Below, in pieces: positions 23,346 through 32,442 of a stretch of DNA of 33,819 bases. The notes beneath the pieces are model-generated. The model made no database searches. It was not told the DNA's origin and saw only the letters and a list, made by a program, of their open reading frames with translations. The translations under genes and the position numbers were made by a program. This DNA is from an uncultured Gammaproteobacteria bacterium (GTDB lineage: Bacteria > Pseudomonadota > Gammaproteobacteria > HK1). How positions within the stretch are numbered: position 1 is the stretch's first letter; every line of letters begins with the position of its first letter. The stretch spans positions 48,510-82,328 of the forward strand of contig CAMYJH010000027.1 of the NCBI GenBank assembly GCA_947258715.1. Direction: 5' to 3'.

Positions 23346-26300
23346 TCAAGACCGCTCCGAGGTCGCAAGACCTCGGGCGATCTGCTGATCGATGTCGTCT
23401 TGACCTTCATGTATGTTGCTTAATACGGAGGCCAAGGTTTCCTTTGCATCGGGCAAAATCAAAGATGAAAACGGACTCTGACAAATGCTTAAAACAACCC
23501 GGAGTTCGATATTTCTCGCTTTCTGAGATCTGGCGACGTTCAAAGCATTCTTAAAATGGGTTACAGAGGATTCTGTTTCCCCGAGCTCCTTCTCGACCAT
23601 TGCAAACAAGCGCTGGGTTTCCGCGGAATAGAAATAAATTTGATTTTTGGACTCGATATCTGCTGCCATTTGAAGATGGCGTCGTGCTTCAGCATAGTTT
23701 CCAGCCGAATGCTGCAATTCTGCCGTCATGCAATGAATGTGCGGAACGAATAGCGTCGCACCTGTCTCACGATAGTTCTCGAGACCGGCTTCGAGGGCCT
23801 GGATTCCGGATTCCGGGCTGTCAAGCTGAGCGGTCGCCCAACCCCACAAACACGCCCCCCAGGCATTCCAGTACTTGTAGCCGCGTTTTTTCGCGACCGT
23901 GATCGCTTCCTCGACCAAAGTCAGCACAGCTTCGGGCTCCCGCCGACACTGGAAAACCGCTGCACCCATGCAGAGGGCATAGGCCAGCGTGTAGGGATGG
24001 TCAATTTTGCGTGACAGGGCGACCGCATCCCGCGCGAGTCTCGCAGCCGTATCCGAGTTCCCCGTAAGCCACTCCGACCAGGCGAGATTAATCATACCTA
24101 CACCGCCTGGATCTATCGTATCGCGGCGCGTGTGCTCGCGGGAATCTCCGATGTCATAAAGTGACAATGCCTTGCGAATGAGATCTTGCCCTTTTTCCAG
24201 CTCGCCATGACAAATGTATGCCCATCCCAGACAACGTCTCGAATCCGTCAGCTTTTGCGGGTCACTGCTGTCCTCGGCCAGTTTCAGCATCCGGTGACCC
24301 AGCTCGATGGCTCGTGTCAGGGGTCCCCGAACAAGATGAAACGCGTGCATTTCGCGGACAAGCGAAAATGCCAAATTCGCGTCTTCTAAGCGATTCAATA
24401 TAGCTGCGGCGCTTTGGTAGATGGTCTCGAGCTCTGGGACCGCATCTCCTTTTGTACCCGCAATGGCAACACTCCGGTGTATGTGCAGTGACAGGGAGAG
24501 CTCGTCACGGCGCTGCCCGTCGGGCAGCTTCTCGACGCAGCGAAGACCTTCGTCTGCGTGATGGAGCGCTTCGAGATTGGCAGATTGCTGCAGAGCCCGC
24601 TCGCTGGCACGATTCCAGTAGATCACAGCTTCTTCGGTCTGTTCTGACTCCATGTAGTGACGCGCCATTAGTTCCGGTTGTGAGCGACCCACCCCTGGAA
24701 ATCGATTCTTCAACGCAGCCGCAATGCGTTTGTGAAACTCAATTTTCGTGGAGCGCACCAATGAGTCGTAAGCGGTATCCTGAATCAGAGAGTGCTTGAA
24801 TTGATACCGCCTGCTTGATCCGACACCGCGCTGAAAAACAAGCTCGGAGCTGACCAGCCGGTACAGAAGCGTTACAAGTTGGTCTTCGCTGAGATTCGTG
24901 ACCTCGCTCAGCATTGCATAAGTGAACTCCCTTCCAATTACGGAGCCCAGCTGTGCAATCACCTTCGCCTCACCCAGCTGGTCGAGTCGCGCCATCAGTG
25001 AATCGCGCAAGGTTTCGGGCACGGCAAGATCGTCGTCCTGGTGAGCGAAACCAATTTCATCGTTTTTTGACTTATCGCCTTTCTCATCAAGAATAGATTT
25101 TGTAAGTTCCTCGATGAACAGAGGAACCCCATCGGATTTCTTGACTACCGCATTGAAAACGGATGTCGTCAACGGCGAAATCTTTGCAAGTGCATGAACC
25201 ATGGTTTCGGCATCTTTTGGACTGAGCCGGTCAAGATTTACTTGTGTCGCGTGGCTACGTATGAGCCACGACGGACGGGAAGTCGGGCGCGACGAAATAA
25301 CGACAAGTATTCTTTCGAGCGGAATCTGATCTACGAGTAAATCTATCAAACGTGTTGTTGACGGATCCGCCCAGTGAAAATCTTCGATAATTAAAAGAAG
25401 TGGCTGAATTTCGGAACTGGCAATAAACAACTGAATAATGGCATCGAATGGTAATTCGATGGGATTTGTTCCAGTGGCAGCCGGCCCCGGCTTCACCATC
25501 TCTGCGCCAGTTACAGCCTTGGCTAGCTCCCGTGCTTCTGCAGCCCGTACTTCGTCTTCCGCGAATATTTTCTCTAGGAATATGGGCAGGCCAGTTTCGT
25601 CATATTCCTGAAACAGCTCAAACACGGGATGTAGAAAGCTGTTTTTAAGATAAGAGGAGCATCGCAGCTCCAAAACGTTGTTGGCCTCTTTGCCGATTGA
25701 TCTCTTCAACTCGTGTATCAGGCGACTCTTGCCTATACCTGGCTCACCCTGGATTAATACAACTCGTCCATCACCGTCTGTTGCATGCCTCCATCGTTGC
25801 CTCAAGTAGCCCAATTCTCTCTCACGATCTACCAGCAAAGACGCTGGATCGCTGAAATCTTCTCCTGAGTCCAGGATCGGATCATATAGGCCGAGCACTC
25901 GATAAACATTGACCGGGGTACTCAGGCCGTGCAGTTCTGCCAACCCCATGGATTCAACACGAGCTTTCCCCTTAATCAGTCGATAGGTTGTTTCATTGAC
26001 GAAAATTTCATTTGTTCCGGAGATCGATTGAAGTCGTGATGCTAGATTCGGCGTTTTACCGACTATCGCTTGTTCTCTTGTCTCTTGTTTGCCGATCACG
26101 TCTCCGGCGACGACCATTCCCGTAGCAATCCCGATACGCACCGAGAGTTGTCGCGACACGCCAGAGAAGTCTATTGATTTTGAAGAAATCTCACTGATGA
26201 TATCGATACCTGCTCGGACCGCACGGTAAGCGTCATCGTCGTGGGCCTCTGGATAACCAAATAACACCAGGATTCCATCGCCCATATATCGTGATACATA

Positions 26301-26654
26301 GCCGCCATATTTTTGGGTGACCGTTCCGCAAGAATCCTGATACAGCCGTAGCACCCGTCTCAGGTCTTCGGGGTCTAATTTTTCGGACATGAGGGTGGAA
26401 TCACGTAAATCGCAGAACATTACTGTCATTTGACGACGTTCAAGTGTTTCTTGGATATCTGCGGACGCGGATGACCTAGGTGCTCTTTCGTCTCCGACTT
26501 TCGCTCCACACGCGTCGCAGAAATTGGCTGTAGCCGGCAGAACTTTCAGGCACTTTGGACATTGCCACTCAAGGAGAGAGCCACACGAAGAACAGAACCG
26601 CGAGCTGGTCCGGTTATGGTGATTACATTTGCCACAAATTAACGCGGTTTCCAT
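23346..26654 (-). CDS. Zinc-ribbon / class III cyclase / STAND-type ATPase / TPR regulator
   Basis: This 1102-residue protein is a multi-domain signalling protein. Residues 1-50 hold a double zinc ribbon (CGKC..FCSSCG, then CPKC..FCDACG). Residues 75-250 form a class III nucleotidyl cyclase domain: MTVMFCDLRDST with the first metal Asp, RYMGDGILVLFG with the second, and GMVVAGDVIG. Residues 275-560 form an AAA_16 ATPase with Walker A GEPGIGKSRL and Walker B LLLIIEDFHWAD. The remaining 500 or so residues are TPR-like helices. The layout is shared by many bacterial proteins annotated as adenylate cyclase; they may make cAMP or act only as ATP-dependent regulators. No membrane segment is seen, so it is cytoplasmic. 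ATG 26654 is used. The partner or target is unknown. Confidence 0.88.
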   Translation of the reverse strand: METALICGKCNHHNRTSSRFCSSCGSLLEWQCPKCLKVLPATANFCDACGAKVGDERAPRSSASADIQETLERRQMTVMFCDLRDSTLMSEKLDPEDLRRVLRLYQDSCGTVTQKYGGYVSRYMGDGILVLFGYPEAHDDDAYRAVRAGIDIISEISSKSIDFSGVSRQLSVRIGIATGMVVAGDVIGKQETREQAIVGKTPNLASRLQSISGTNEIFVNETTYRLIKGKARVESMGLAELHGLSTPVNVYRVLGLYDPILDSGEDFSDPASLLVDRERELGYLRQRWRHATDGDGRVVLIQGEPGIGKSRLIHELKRSIGKEANNVLELRCSSYLKNSFLHPVFELFQEYDETGLPIFLEKIFAEDEVRAAEARELAKAVTGAEMVKPGPAATGTNPIELPFDAIIQLFIASSEIQPLLLIIEDFHWADPSTTRLIDLLVDQIPLERILVVISSRPTSRPSWLIRSHATQVNLDRLSPKDAETMVHALAKISPLTTSVFNAVVKKSDGVPLFIEELTKSILDEKGDKSKNDEIGFAHQDDDLAVPETLRDSLMARLDQLGEAKVIAQLGSVIGREFTYAMLSEVTNLSEDQLVTLLYRLVSSELVFQRGVGSSRRYQFKHSLIQDTAYDSLVRSTKIEFHKRIAAALKNRFPGVGRSQPELMARHYMESEQTEEAVIYWNRASERALQQSANLEALHHADEGLRCVEKLPDGQRRDELSLSLHIHRSVAIAGTKGDAVPELETIYQSAAAILNRLEDANLAFSLVREMHAFHLVRGPLTRAIELGHRMLKLAEDSSDPQKLTDSRRCLGWAYICHGELEKGQDLIRKALSLYDIGDSREHTRRDTIDPGGVGMINLAWSEWLTGNSDTAARLARDAVALSRKIDHPYTLAYALCMGAAVFQCRREPEAVLTLVEEAITVAKKRGYKYWNAWGACLWGWATAQLDSPESGIQALEAGLENYRETGATLFVPHIHCMTAELQHSAGNYAEARRHLQMAADIESKNQIYFYSAETQRLFAMVEKELGETESSVTHFKNALNVARSQKARNIELRVVLSICQSPFSSLILPDAKETLASVLSNIHEGQDDIDQQIARGLATSERS

Positions 26655-27233
26655 TGCAGTCGCCCTGGGGGAGGCAAACGACTCCCAGATTTTCTAGTTA
26701 CTTCTATAACGTTGTTTGTATCCGAACTGGTCGGGGCTTACCGGAACAAGGATTCCGAGACGCGCGCCAATAAGCATCGGCCGTGAGGCGAGAAATTTCG
26801 CAGAACGGAGGATCGGCCGCGCAACGATAAGCTTGCCGGGCCGAGTCACAGATGTGTCCAAGCCGCATTGACTTCACTCCGGTGAGCCATGCCGTCTGAA
26901 ACCATCTTTTCAGGGTGCTGATACCTTGTCAACGCTACAAGGGATGCCTGAAGCCTCCACTCAGCAGATTGAAGCAGATCCCGGATGAAACTCGGTCGTT
27001 CGTAACCGATATGTAAGCCCCCACCTATTATTGGCTAGCAGGATTGACTCTTCATCTCATTGTGGTGACAGAGATTCAAACCCGTCTCTGCGATGAAACC
27101 CCTGACGAGCGCCACGTCAAAGTCAGGCACAAGGCGCTTTTAAAAATCGAGCACTACATTCTCTGCGCGGGTGTAAGTCTAGTGGGTCAAAGATATTTGC
27201 GGTCTCCTTGCCCGGAGCTGAGCCGAGAAAGGA
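26655..27233. other. Intergenic region, no gene recognised
   Basis: About 580 bases upstream of the cyclase gene hold no supported gene. The right end runs into degraded sequence with ATTCGACTCTGACCCC just before the triple repeat at 27248. The region next to 26654 presumably contains the promoter of the cyclase gene. Confidence 0.5.
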
Positions 27234-27640
27234 TCATTCGACTCTGACCCCATCGATTGGCGGACCCCATCGATTGGCGGGAGCCCCATCGATTGGCGGG
27301 GAGCCGACGCCGCAGATCTCGGGCGAGAACTCGTACACCTTTTCTCTGACTTCGCGGAAATTGGCGTCGCAGAACTCCCCATGCTTCTCGAGCTTGCCCG
27401 CAGGCTCCTTGATGGTGTGAGTCACGTTGTAGCGCAGCGGCCAGTAGCGGTGAAGGCCGAGCGCATAGACCGCGAGCTCGTTCGGCAGGGCGCCGGAGTA
27501 GCTTCCCAGGGTGAGGAAGGGCCTACCGTAGATCGCCACCAGCGCCGCGTGCTGGTCAGTTTCGGGTATGGTTAGCAACGGATTCTTCTGGAGAATAGGA
27601 CGGATTAACGCCCTTTTTCGCGATGCCATCGAGTATCGTC
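27234..27640 (-). pseudogene. Degraded coding fragment, unidentified
   Basis: A minus-strand frame with protein-like composition reads AALVAIYGRPFLTLGSYSGA, then LPNELAVYALGLHRYWPLRY and HGEFCDANFREVREKVYEF. I do not recognise the family. Its C-terminal end runs through the triplicated 16-bp repeat (PPIDG...NRWG...PPIDG), so its natural end has been replaced. The part of the open frame upstream of about 27640 is Arg-rich and looks like a shadow. It is best read as part of a broken gene. Confidence 0.3.
27248..27299 (+). repeat. Triplicated 16-bp direct repeat
   Basis: CCCCATCGATTGGCGG occurs three times, at 27248-27263, 27265-27280 and 27284-27299, with spacers of one and three bases. The copies are identical. 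The unit contains the palindrome ATCGAT. The array lies at the edge of the degraded fragment. Confidence 0.9.
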
Positions 27641-27797
27641 GGGTCATCAAACCGTCGTCAACCTGCGCTTCGACGCGGTGTTGGCTCCTGCCGAATGTAG
27701 ATGCGTTCGGGAAGATCCGACGATGGCGTGTTCGCCGCCGGATCGCTACTGTGCTGTTCTGTATTTTTCGAAGACGACGCCGCCTGAACCGCCAGGC

Positions 27798-28067
27798 ATG
27801 CGAGTGCCCAATCACGTAGCTCTATACGACCCGGGTTATTGTGACTGGGGTGGCAAATTGCGACCGACCGAACCCTTGATTAGATTCCAGCACCCGGCCG
27901 ACTACATCAGCATCATGGGCGACAATCCTGCTGACGTAATGATGGTGTTTTTTTGCAGCTACCCTGAATTAAAGATCGATCCTATGGCCACGGATGCAGA
28001 TTTCCACAACTCCGGAGCACAGGTGCAGCAGGATGGTTCTTTCCCAACCAGCCCTGGTGGCAACTGA
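27798..28067 (+). CDS. Hypothetical small protein, doubtful
   Basis: A frame of 89 codons from ATG 27798 reads VPNHVALYDPGYCDWGGKLR and later YISIMGDNPADVMMVFFCSY. The composition is protein-like rather than shadow-like, but there is no ribosome site, no family match I know, and it lies in a debris region. The open frame continues upstream to 27678 with Cys/Arg-rich sequence that I do not trust. It may be the tail of a broken gene. Confidence 0.25.
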   Translation: MRVPNHVALYDPGYCDWGGKLRPTEPLIRFQHPADYISIMGDNPADVMMVFFCSYPELKIDPMATDADFHNSGAQVQQDGSFPTSPGGN

Positions 28068-28289
28068 TATTGAATTTCCCGCGAACTACTCTGGATAACT
28101 GCGAGATTTCGGGGCGAGTGCTCTGCCACAGGGATGCTCTCTCCTAGGGAAGGGGGTGTTGGCTTCAGGGGATATTATGCCGAGGTTAGGGAGGTCTGCG
28201 ACCCGAACGGCTGGATCTGGTCTGGGAGCCGACGTTTAAGAGTTAGTCTTCTTGTGCGTCGAATGTCCGGAGGTGGCCGAAAGCGGCGC

Positions 28290-28324
28290 AAAAAGAAAAC
28301 CCCCGAAGGCTCAACGGCGGGGGC
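28290..28324 (-). terminator. Rho-independent terminator, minus orientation, orphan
   Basis: On the minus strand GCCCCCG (28324-28318) and CGGGGG (28305-28300) form the stem with a 12-base loop, followed by TTTTCTTTTT (28299-28290). The stem and T run are those of an intrinsic terminator. No minus-strand gene lies upstream within 3 kb, so its gene has been lost. Confidence 0.7.
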
Positions 28325-28425
28325 TTTGTGGCGCTGACTTCGTATCGGGTGCTGTCCCCGACTTCCCGTCGCGCCAGGTAAGAAGAGTACGCTGCCGTCA
28401 TGGGCGCGGCTATAGGCGCCTATGA

Positions 28426-28752
28426 CACAGGCAGAACAATGGATCTGGCGCTTGCATCGCTTTTATGGGAAGGGACGTTCGGATTCGCGACTCGGGCAAG
28501 TTTCGCGGACGACGCAAGCTCACCAAGAAGGGCCATTTCGAGCTGCGGCGATTGCTGTTCAACGCTGCGATGCAGGGCATACGTAATGCGCTCTGGGAAC
28601 CCTACTATCTGGCTTTGAGGGCCCGAGGCATGAGCACGACAGCGGCCTTCGTGGCACTCGCTTGCAAGCTGGCCAGGACCTGTTTTGCATTGTTGCAGAA
28701 TGAGACCGAATTCAACCCGGATTTCCGCCCTCGGGCTTGTGCCTTAACATAG
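28426..28752 (+). pseudogene. IS110 family transposase, C-terminal fragment
   Basis: The plus-strand frame, open from 28426 to TAG 28750-28752, reads GRDVRIRDSGKFRGRRKLTK, then GHFELRRLLFNAAMQGIRNA and later MSTTAAFVALACKLARTCFA. This is the end of the Transposase_20 domain of IS110 elements (DEDD transposases that use an RNA guide in some members). The N-terminal RuvC-like domain and the first half of the C-terminal domain are missing, so it is inactive. No matching end or copy of the element was found in the window. It ends 69 bases before the THX gene. Confidence 0.8.
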
Positions 28753-28821
28753 AATCTATACTCATGATTCAAGGCGTGGTGGAGACCGCAGACCCGACTA
28801 CTCAGCACAGGAGCGACTTCG

Positions 28822-28908
28822 ATGGGCAGCGGCGACAGAAAAATGCGGCGCGGCAAGCTGTGGCGAGGCTCGCACGGCAAATCCCGCCCGCGCAAGAAAA
28901 GCAAGTAA
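28822..28908 (+). CDS. Small ribosomal subunit protein THX
   Basis: A 28-residue, very basic protein runs from ATG 28822 to TAA 28906-28908. It reads MGSGDRKMRRGKLWRGSHGK and ends SRPRKKSK. The pattern MG.GD.K..RGK..RG..GKSRP.KK is the signature of protein THX, which sits in a cavity at the top of the 30S head and stabilises RNA elements; it was first found in Thermus and occurs in many proteobacteria. AGGAG (28809-28813) lies eight bases before the ATG, an ideal ribosome site. The gene is intact although it lies directly behind an IS110 fragment. It is too short for routine gene finding, and a longer open frame in another phase (28737 onward) crosses it. Confidence 0.9.
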   Translation: MGSGDRKMRRGKLWRGSHGKSRPRKKSK

Positions 28909-29051
28909 TCACGCTAGCGTCGCACCTGCTGTCGCCGGCTAGCGGGGCTCGCTCGGCTTCGGCTCGGCGCCGAACTCGCCACGCGCGTGTTGGTCTGAAC
29001 ACCTGCAGCACCGACGCCAGATCCGCTATCCGTACACGCAAAGGGAAAGTC

Positions 29052-32000
29052 ATGCACCGGTTCCTATGGTCGGGAATTCTCACATTTGCCCTCTATATTC
29101 ATGCGGCCCAAGCCCAAATCCAGCACCAGCTCGAGGTGGAGCTGGCGCCCACGAGCAATGGTCTGCGCGTCAGCGATCAGCTCGACATCAGCGCGCTGGA
29201 GCAGGGACGCCTCGCCTTCGCGCTTCACGCCAACCTTGAGGTACATGCGGAACCGGCCGCCGCCGGACTGCGCCGTCTCTCGGCCGCCGAGGTCAAACGG
29301 CGGTTCGGGCTCGGCGCGGCACAGTCCGCCGGCGATGTGCCCTTGCATTGGTATGAAGTGCACAACACCGGGGCACTGACGCTGAATTACGAGGGCAGCA
29401 TCTACCACCCCGTCGAGAACCTTGGCGAAGAATATGCGCGCGCATTCAGCGCTTCGCCGGGCTTGATCAGCGAGAGCGGTGTATTTCTCGCAGGCACCAG
29501 CTACTGGTATCCCGTTTTCTCGGACCAGCGTGTTAGCTTCGCACTGCGGGTTCGTCTGCCTGCAGACTGGCGCTCGGTCAGTCAGGGTGCGCGGCTCGTC
29601 CAGGCTGATAACGCCGCGCGGGTAGAAACCTGGACCGAGACCCAGCCGCAGGAAGAAATCTACCTGATCGCCGCCGCGTTTAACGAATACCATGAGAGCG
29701 CGGCACGCGCTGACGCCATGGTCTTCCTGCGCGGCGCGGAACCCGATTTGGCCCAACGCTACCTTGGCGCTACTGCCCAGTATCTGCAGATGTACGACGC
29801 GTTGCTGGGGCCCTATCCCTACGCCAAGTTTGCCCTGGTGGAGAACTTCTGGGAGACAGGGTACGGCATGCCATCTTTCACCTTGTTGGGACCCAAAGTG
29901 ATCCGCTTCCCGTTCATCCTGCATTCGTCTTACCCGCACGAGATCCTGCACAACTGGTGGGGCAATGGTGTCTACGTCGCCTACGAGCAGGGCAATTGGG
30001 CAGAGGGGCTAACCAGTTATCTCGCAGACCATTTGATCAAGGAACAGCGCGACCAAGGCGTGGAATACCGGCGTACTGCCCTACAGAAATACGCCGACTA
30101 TGTGCGCGATGCCCAGGACTTTCCGCTGACAGCGTTTCGTTCGCGCCACAGTGCTGAGACCGAAGCCGTCGGCTATGGCAAAACACTAATGTTGTTTCAC
30201 ATGCTGCGCCAGGAATTGGGCGATGAGTTGTTTATCAAGGGACTGCAACAGTTGTATCGAACGCAGCAGTTTCGCGTCGCCAGCTTTGCCGATGTGGAGG
30301 CGAGCTTCAGTACGGTCGCGCAACGCCCGCTAGGCACGTTCTTCGCCCAGTGGGTCGAACGCACGGGCGCCCCACGGTTGCGGGTCAGCGACGCCAAGGC
30401 CGAGCAAGTTGGTGCTGAGTTCTTGTTAAGCGCTACGCTCGAGCAACTGCAGCCGGGCGATGCCTATCAACTGGCGGTGCCGATCGCCGTGCACCTGATC
30501 GACAGCCCCCAAGCCTGGCAGAGCAACGTCGCGATGAACACGAAAAGCACGCAGCTGAAATTGCGCTTGCCCGCCCGCCCGCTGGCATTGGACATCGACC
30601 CAGAGTTCGATTTGTTTCGCCGGCTCGACCACCAGGAGGTGCCGCCCGCCGTGACTGGAATGTTCGGAGCCGAGAACATCCTCGTTGTCCTGCCGACCAA
30701 GGCGCCGCCGGCGCTGCTCGAGGCCTATCGTGGCGTGGCTCAGAGCTGGCAGCAAAGCCGCTCCAGGAAGGTCGCCGTGATCCACGATAATGAACTCGAC
30801 CGCTTGCCGGTCGACAAGGCCGTCTGGGTTCTGGGCTGGGACAATCGCTGGCGCGACGTGATCAACACCGCGCTGGGCCAGTACCCGTTCGCCGTCACCG
30901 CTGAGCACCTAACCTTGGGTGAAGATACCTTGCCGCGAGCCGGCCACAGTGTGGTCTCTGTCGCGCGCCACCCGAACAACCCGGAACTCAGCGTGGCCTG
31001 GCTGGCCAGCGACAACGTCGCGGCCCTACCCGGACTGGCGCGCAAGCTGCCCCACTACGGCAAATACGGTTATCTCGCCTTCAGCGGTGATGCGCCGACT
31101 AACGTCGCCAAGGGGCAATGGCCCCTCGTCGGCTCGCCTCTCAGCGTCAGCGTCACTCAGGCAGATGGCCACACCGCAGCGGCGAAGCGCGCCACGCTGG
31201 CGCCCCGCTCGGCGCTGGCCCAACTGCCACCGGCCTTCTCCAGCGAGCGTATGCTGGAGGATGTGCGCTGGCTCGCCGATCCAGCTCGGGCCGGGCGAGG
31301 TCCGGGTAGCGCGCAACACGCTGAGGTTGCCACCTATATCGCCAAGCGTTTCGCCGAGCTGGGACTGTCCCCGGGCGGCGACACGGCACAAAGCTATTAC
31401 CAACGTTGGCGGGCGGACCTCGGTCCGCCGCTTGGAACGACCGAGCTCATCAATGTAGTCGGCGTCATTGCGGGCACTGACCCAGAGCGGCGCGGTGAAA
31501 GCGTGGTGGTCGGTGCGCACTACGATCATCTTGGCCGCGGCTGGCCCGACGTGCACAAAGCCCATCGCGGCCAGATTCATCCAGGCGCCGACGACAACGC
31601 CAGCGGGGTTGCCGTGTTGTTGGAGCTTGCGCGGGTACTGAGCACACAGCGGAAGCCGGCCCGCAGCATTGTGTTTGTTGCCTTCGATGCTGAGGAAGCC
31701 GGCCGACTCGGTTCAGAGCATTACGTAAACAATGCAGATGAACACACGGTGAGTCGTATCATTGGCATGCTCAACTTAGACACCGTCGGTCGGCTCGAGC
31801 AACAAGCCCTGAAGATTCTCGGTGTCAGCTCAGCGCGCGAGTGGCCTCATATCTTTCGCGGCGCTGGTTTCGTGACGGGCGTCGCCGTGAACCCTGTTGG
31901 CGATGACCTGGGCGGAAGTGACCACACCAGCTTTATCGACGCTGGCGTACCGGCGGTTCAGTTCTTCTCCGGCGCGCACGAGGACTATCACCGCCCGGGC

Positions 32001-32411
32001 GACACCGCTGACAAAGTAGACGGCGCCGGTCTGACCAAGGTTGCCGCCATTGCCAAGGAAGCGATCGGGTACCTTGCGTCACGGGCCGAAGCCATGACTG
32101 TGCCAACAGCGACAGCGCGCACCAGGGAAGCGCCTGCGCAGGGCCGCCGGCGTGTCAGTTTCGGCACCGTACCCGATTTTGCCTATCCGGGCCCTGGCGT
32201 TCGTTTGACGGGCGTGACGGCGGACTCGGCCGCGGCGCGGGCGGGTCTAAGGCAGGGTGATATCATCACCACTATCAACGGCGAGCCTGTTGCCGATCTG
32301 CGTGCCTATGCAGCGACGCTGCGTGCGCTGTCGCCGGGCGATACCATCGTGGTCGATTACCGCCGCGGCACCGAACAGAATCGCGTCAGCACACGGGTCA
32401 GCGCACGATGA
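29052..32411 (+). CDS. Secreted M1-like / M28 peptidase fusion with C-terminal PDZ domain
   Basis: From ATG 29052 (AGGGA just upstream) the product has 1119 residues. Residues 1-23 are a signal peptide (LWSGILTFALYIHAAQA). Residues 24-520 resemble an M1 aminopeptidase: the zinc motif HEILH is at 296-300 and the downstream WAEGL gives Glu318. Residues 735-1015 form an M28 peptidase: VGAHYDHLG (His823), PGADDNASG (Asp847), FDAEEAG (Glu881/Glu882), LNLDTVGR and GGSDHTSF (His958). Residues 1030-1119 are a PDZ domain (GVTADSAAARAGLRQGDIIT). It should act in the periplasm or outside the cell on peptides. The frame extends to 28737 but that part crosses the THX gene. The PD40 gene follows 31 bases later, probably in the same operon. 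Confidence 0.9.
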   Translation: MHRFLWSGILTFALYIHAAQAQIQHQLEVELAPTSNGLRVSDQLDISALEQGRLAFALHANLEVHAEPAAAGLRRLSAAEVKRRFGLGAAQSAGDVPLHWYEVHNTGALTLNYEGSIYHPVENLGEEYARAFSASPGLISESGVFLAGTSYWYPVFSDQRVSFALRVRLPADWRSVSQGARLVQADNAARVETWTETQPQEEIYLIAAAFNEYHESAARADAMVFLRGAEPDLAQRYLGATAQYLQMYDALLGPYPYAKFALVENFWETGYGMPSFTLLGPKVIRFPFILHSSYPHEILHNWWGNGVYVAYEQGNWAEGLTSYLADHLIKEQRDQGVEYRRTALQKYADYVRDAQDFPLTAFRSRHSAETEAVGYGKTLMLFHMLRQELGDELFIKGLQQLYRTQQFRVASFADVEASFSTVAQRPLGTFFAQWVERTGAPRLRVSDAKAEQVGAEFLLSATLEQLQPGDAYQLAVPIAVHLIDSPQAWQSNVAMNTKSTQLKLRLPARPLALDIDPEFDLFRRLDHQEVPPAVTGMFGAENILVVLPTKAPPALLEAYRGVAQSWQQSRSRKVAVIHDNELDRLPVDKAVWVLGWDNRWRDVINTALGQYPFAVTAEHLTLGEDTLPRAGHSVVSVARHPNNPELSVAWLASDNVAALPGLARKLPHYGKYGYLAFSGDAPTNVAKGQWPLVGSPLSVSVTQADGHTAAAKRATLAPRSALAQLPPAFSSERMLEDVRWLADPARAGRGPGSAQHAEVATYIAKRFAELGLSPGGDTAQSYYQRWRADLGPPLGTTELINVVGVIAGTDPERRGESVVVGAHYDHLGRGWPDVHKAHRGQIHPGADDNASGVAVLLELARVLSTQRKPARSIVFVAFDAEEAGRLGSEHYVNNADEHTVSRIIGMLNLDTVGRLEQQALKILGVSSAREWPHIFRGAGFVTGVAVNPVGDDLGGSDHTSFIDAGVPAVQFFSGAHEDYHRPGDTADKVDGAGLTKVAAIAKEAIGYLASRAEAMTVPTATARTREAPAQGRRRVSFGTVPDFAYPGPGVRLTGVTADSAAARAGLRQGDIITTINGEPVADLRAYAATLRALSPGDTIVVDYRRGTEQNRVSTRVSAR

Positions 32412-32442
32412 CAACTTTCATAACCTCTAGCAAGGGAGCCCG

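Noticed and set aside
26660..26695. Hairpin CTGGGGGAG..ACTCCCAG near the cyclase start, considered as a terminator
   Set aside because: It lies upstream of the minus-strand gene's start with an imperfect stem; more likely part of the leader or chance.
28737..29051. N-terminal extension of the M28 peptidase frame
   Set aside because: It overlaps the THX gene, lacks a ribosome site, and would bury the signal peptide that starts at ATG 29052.
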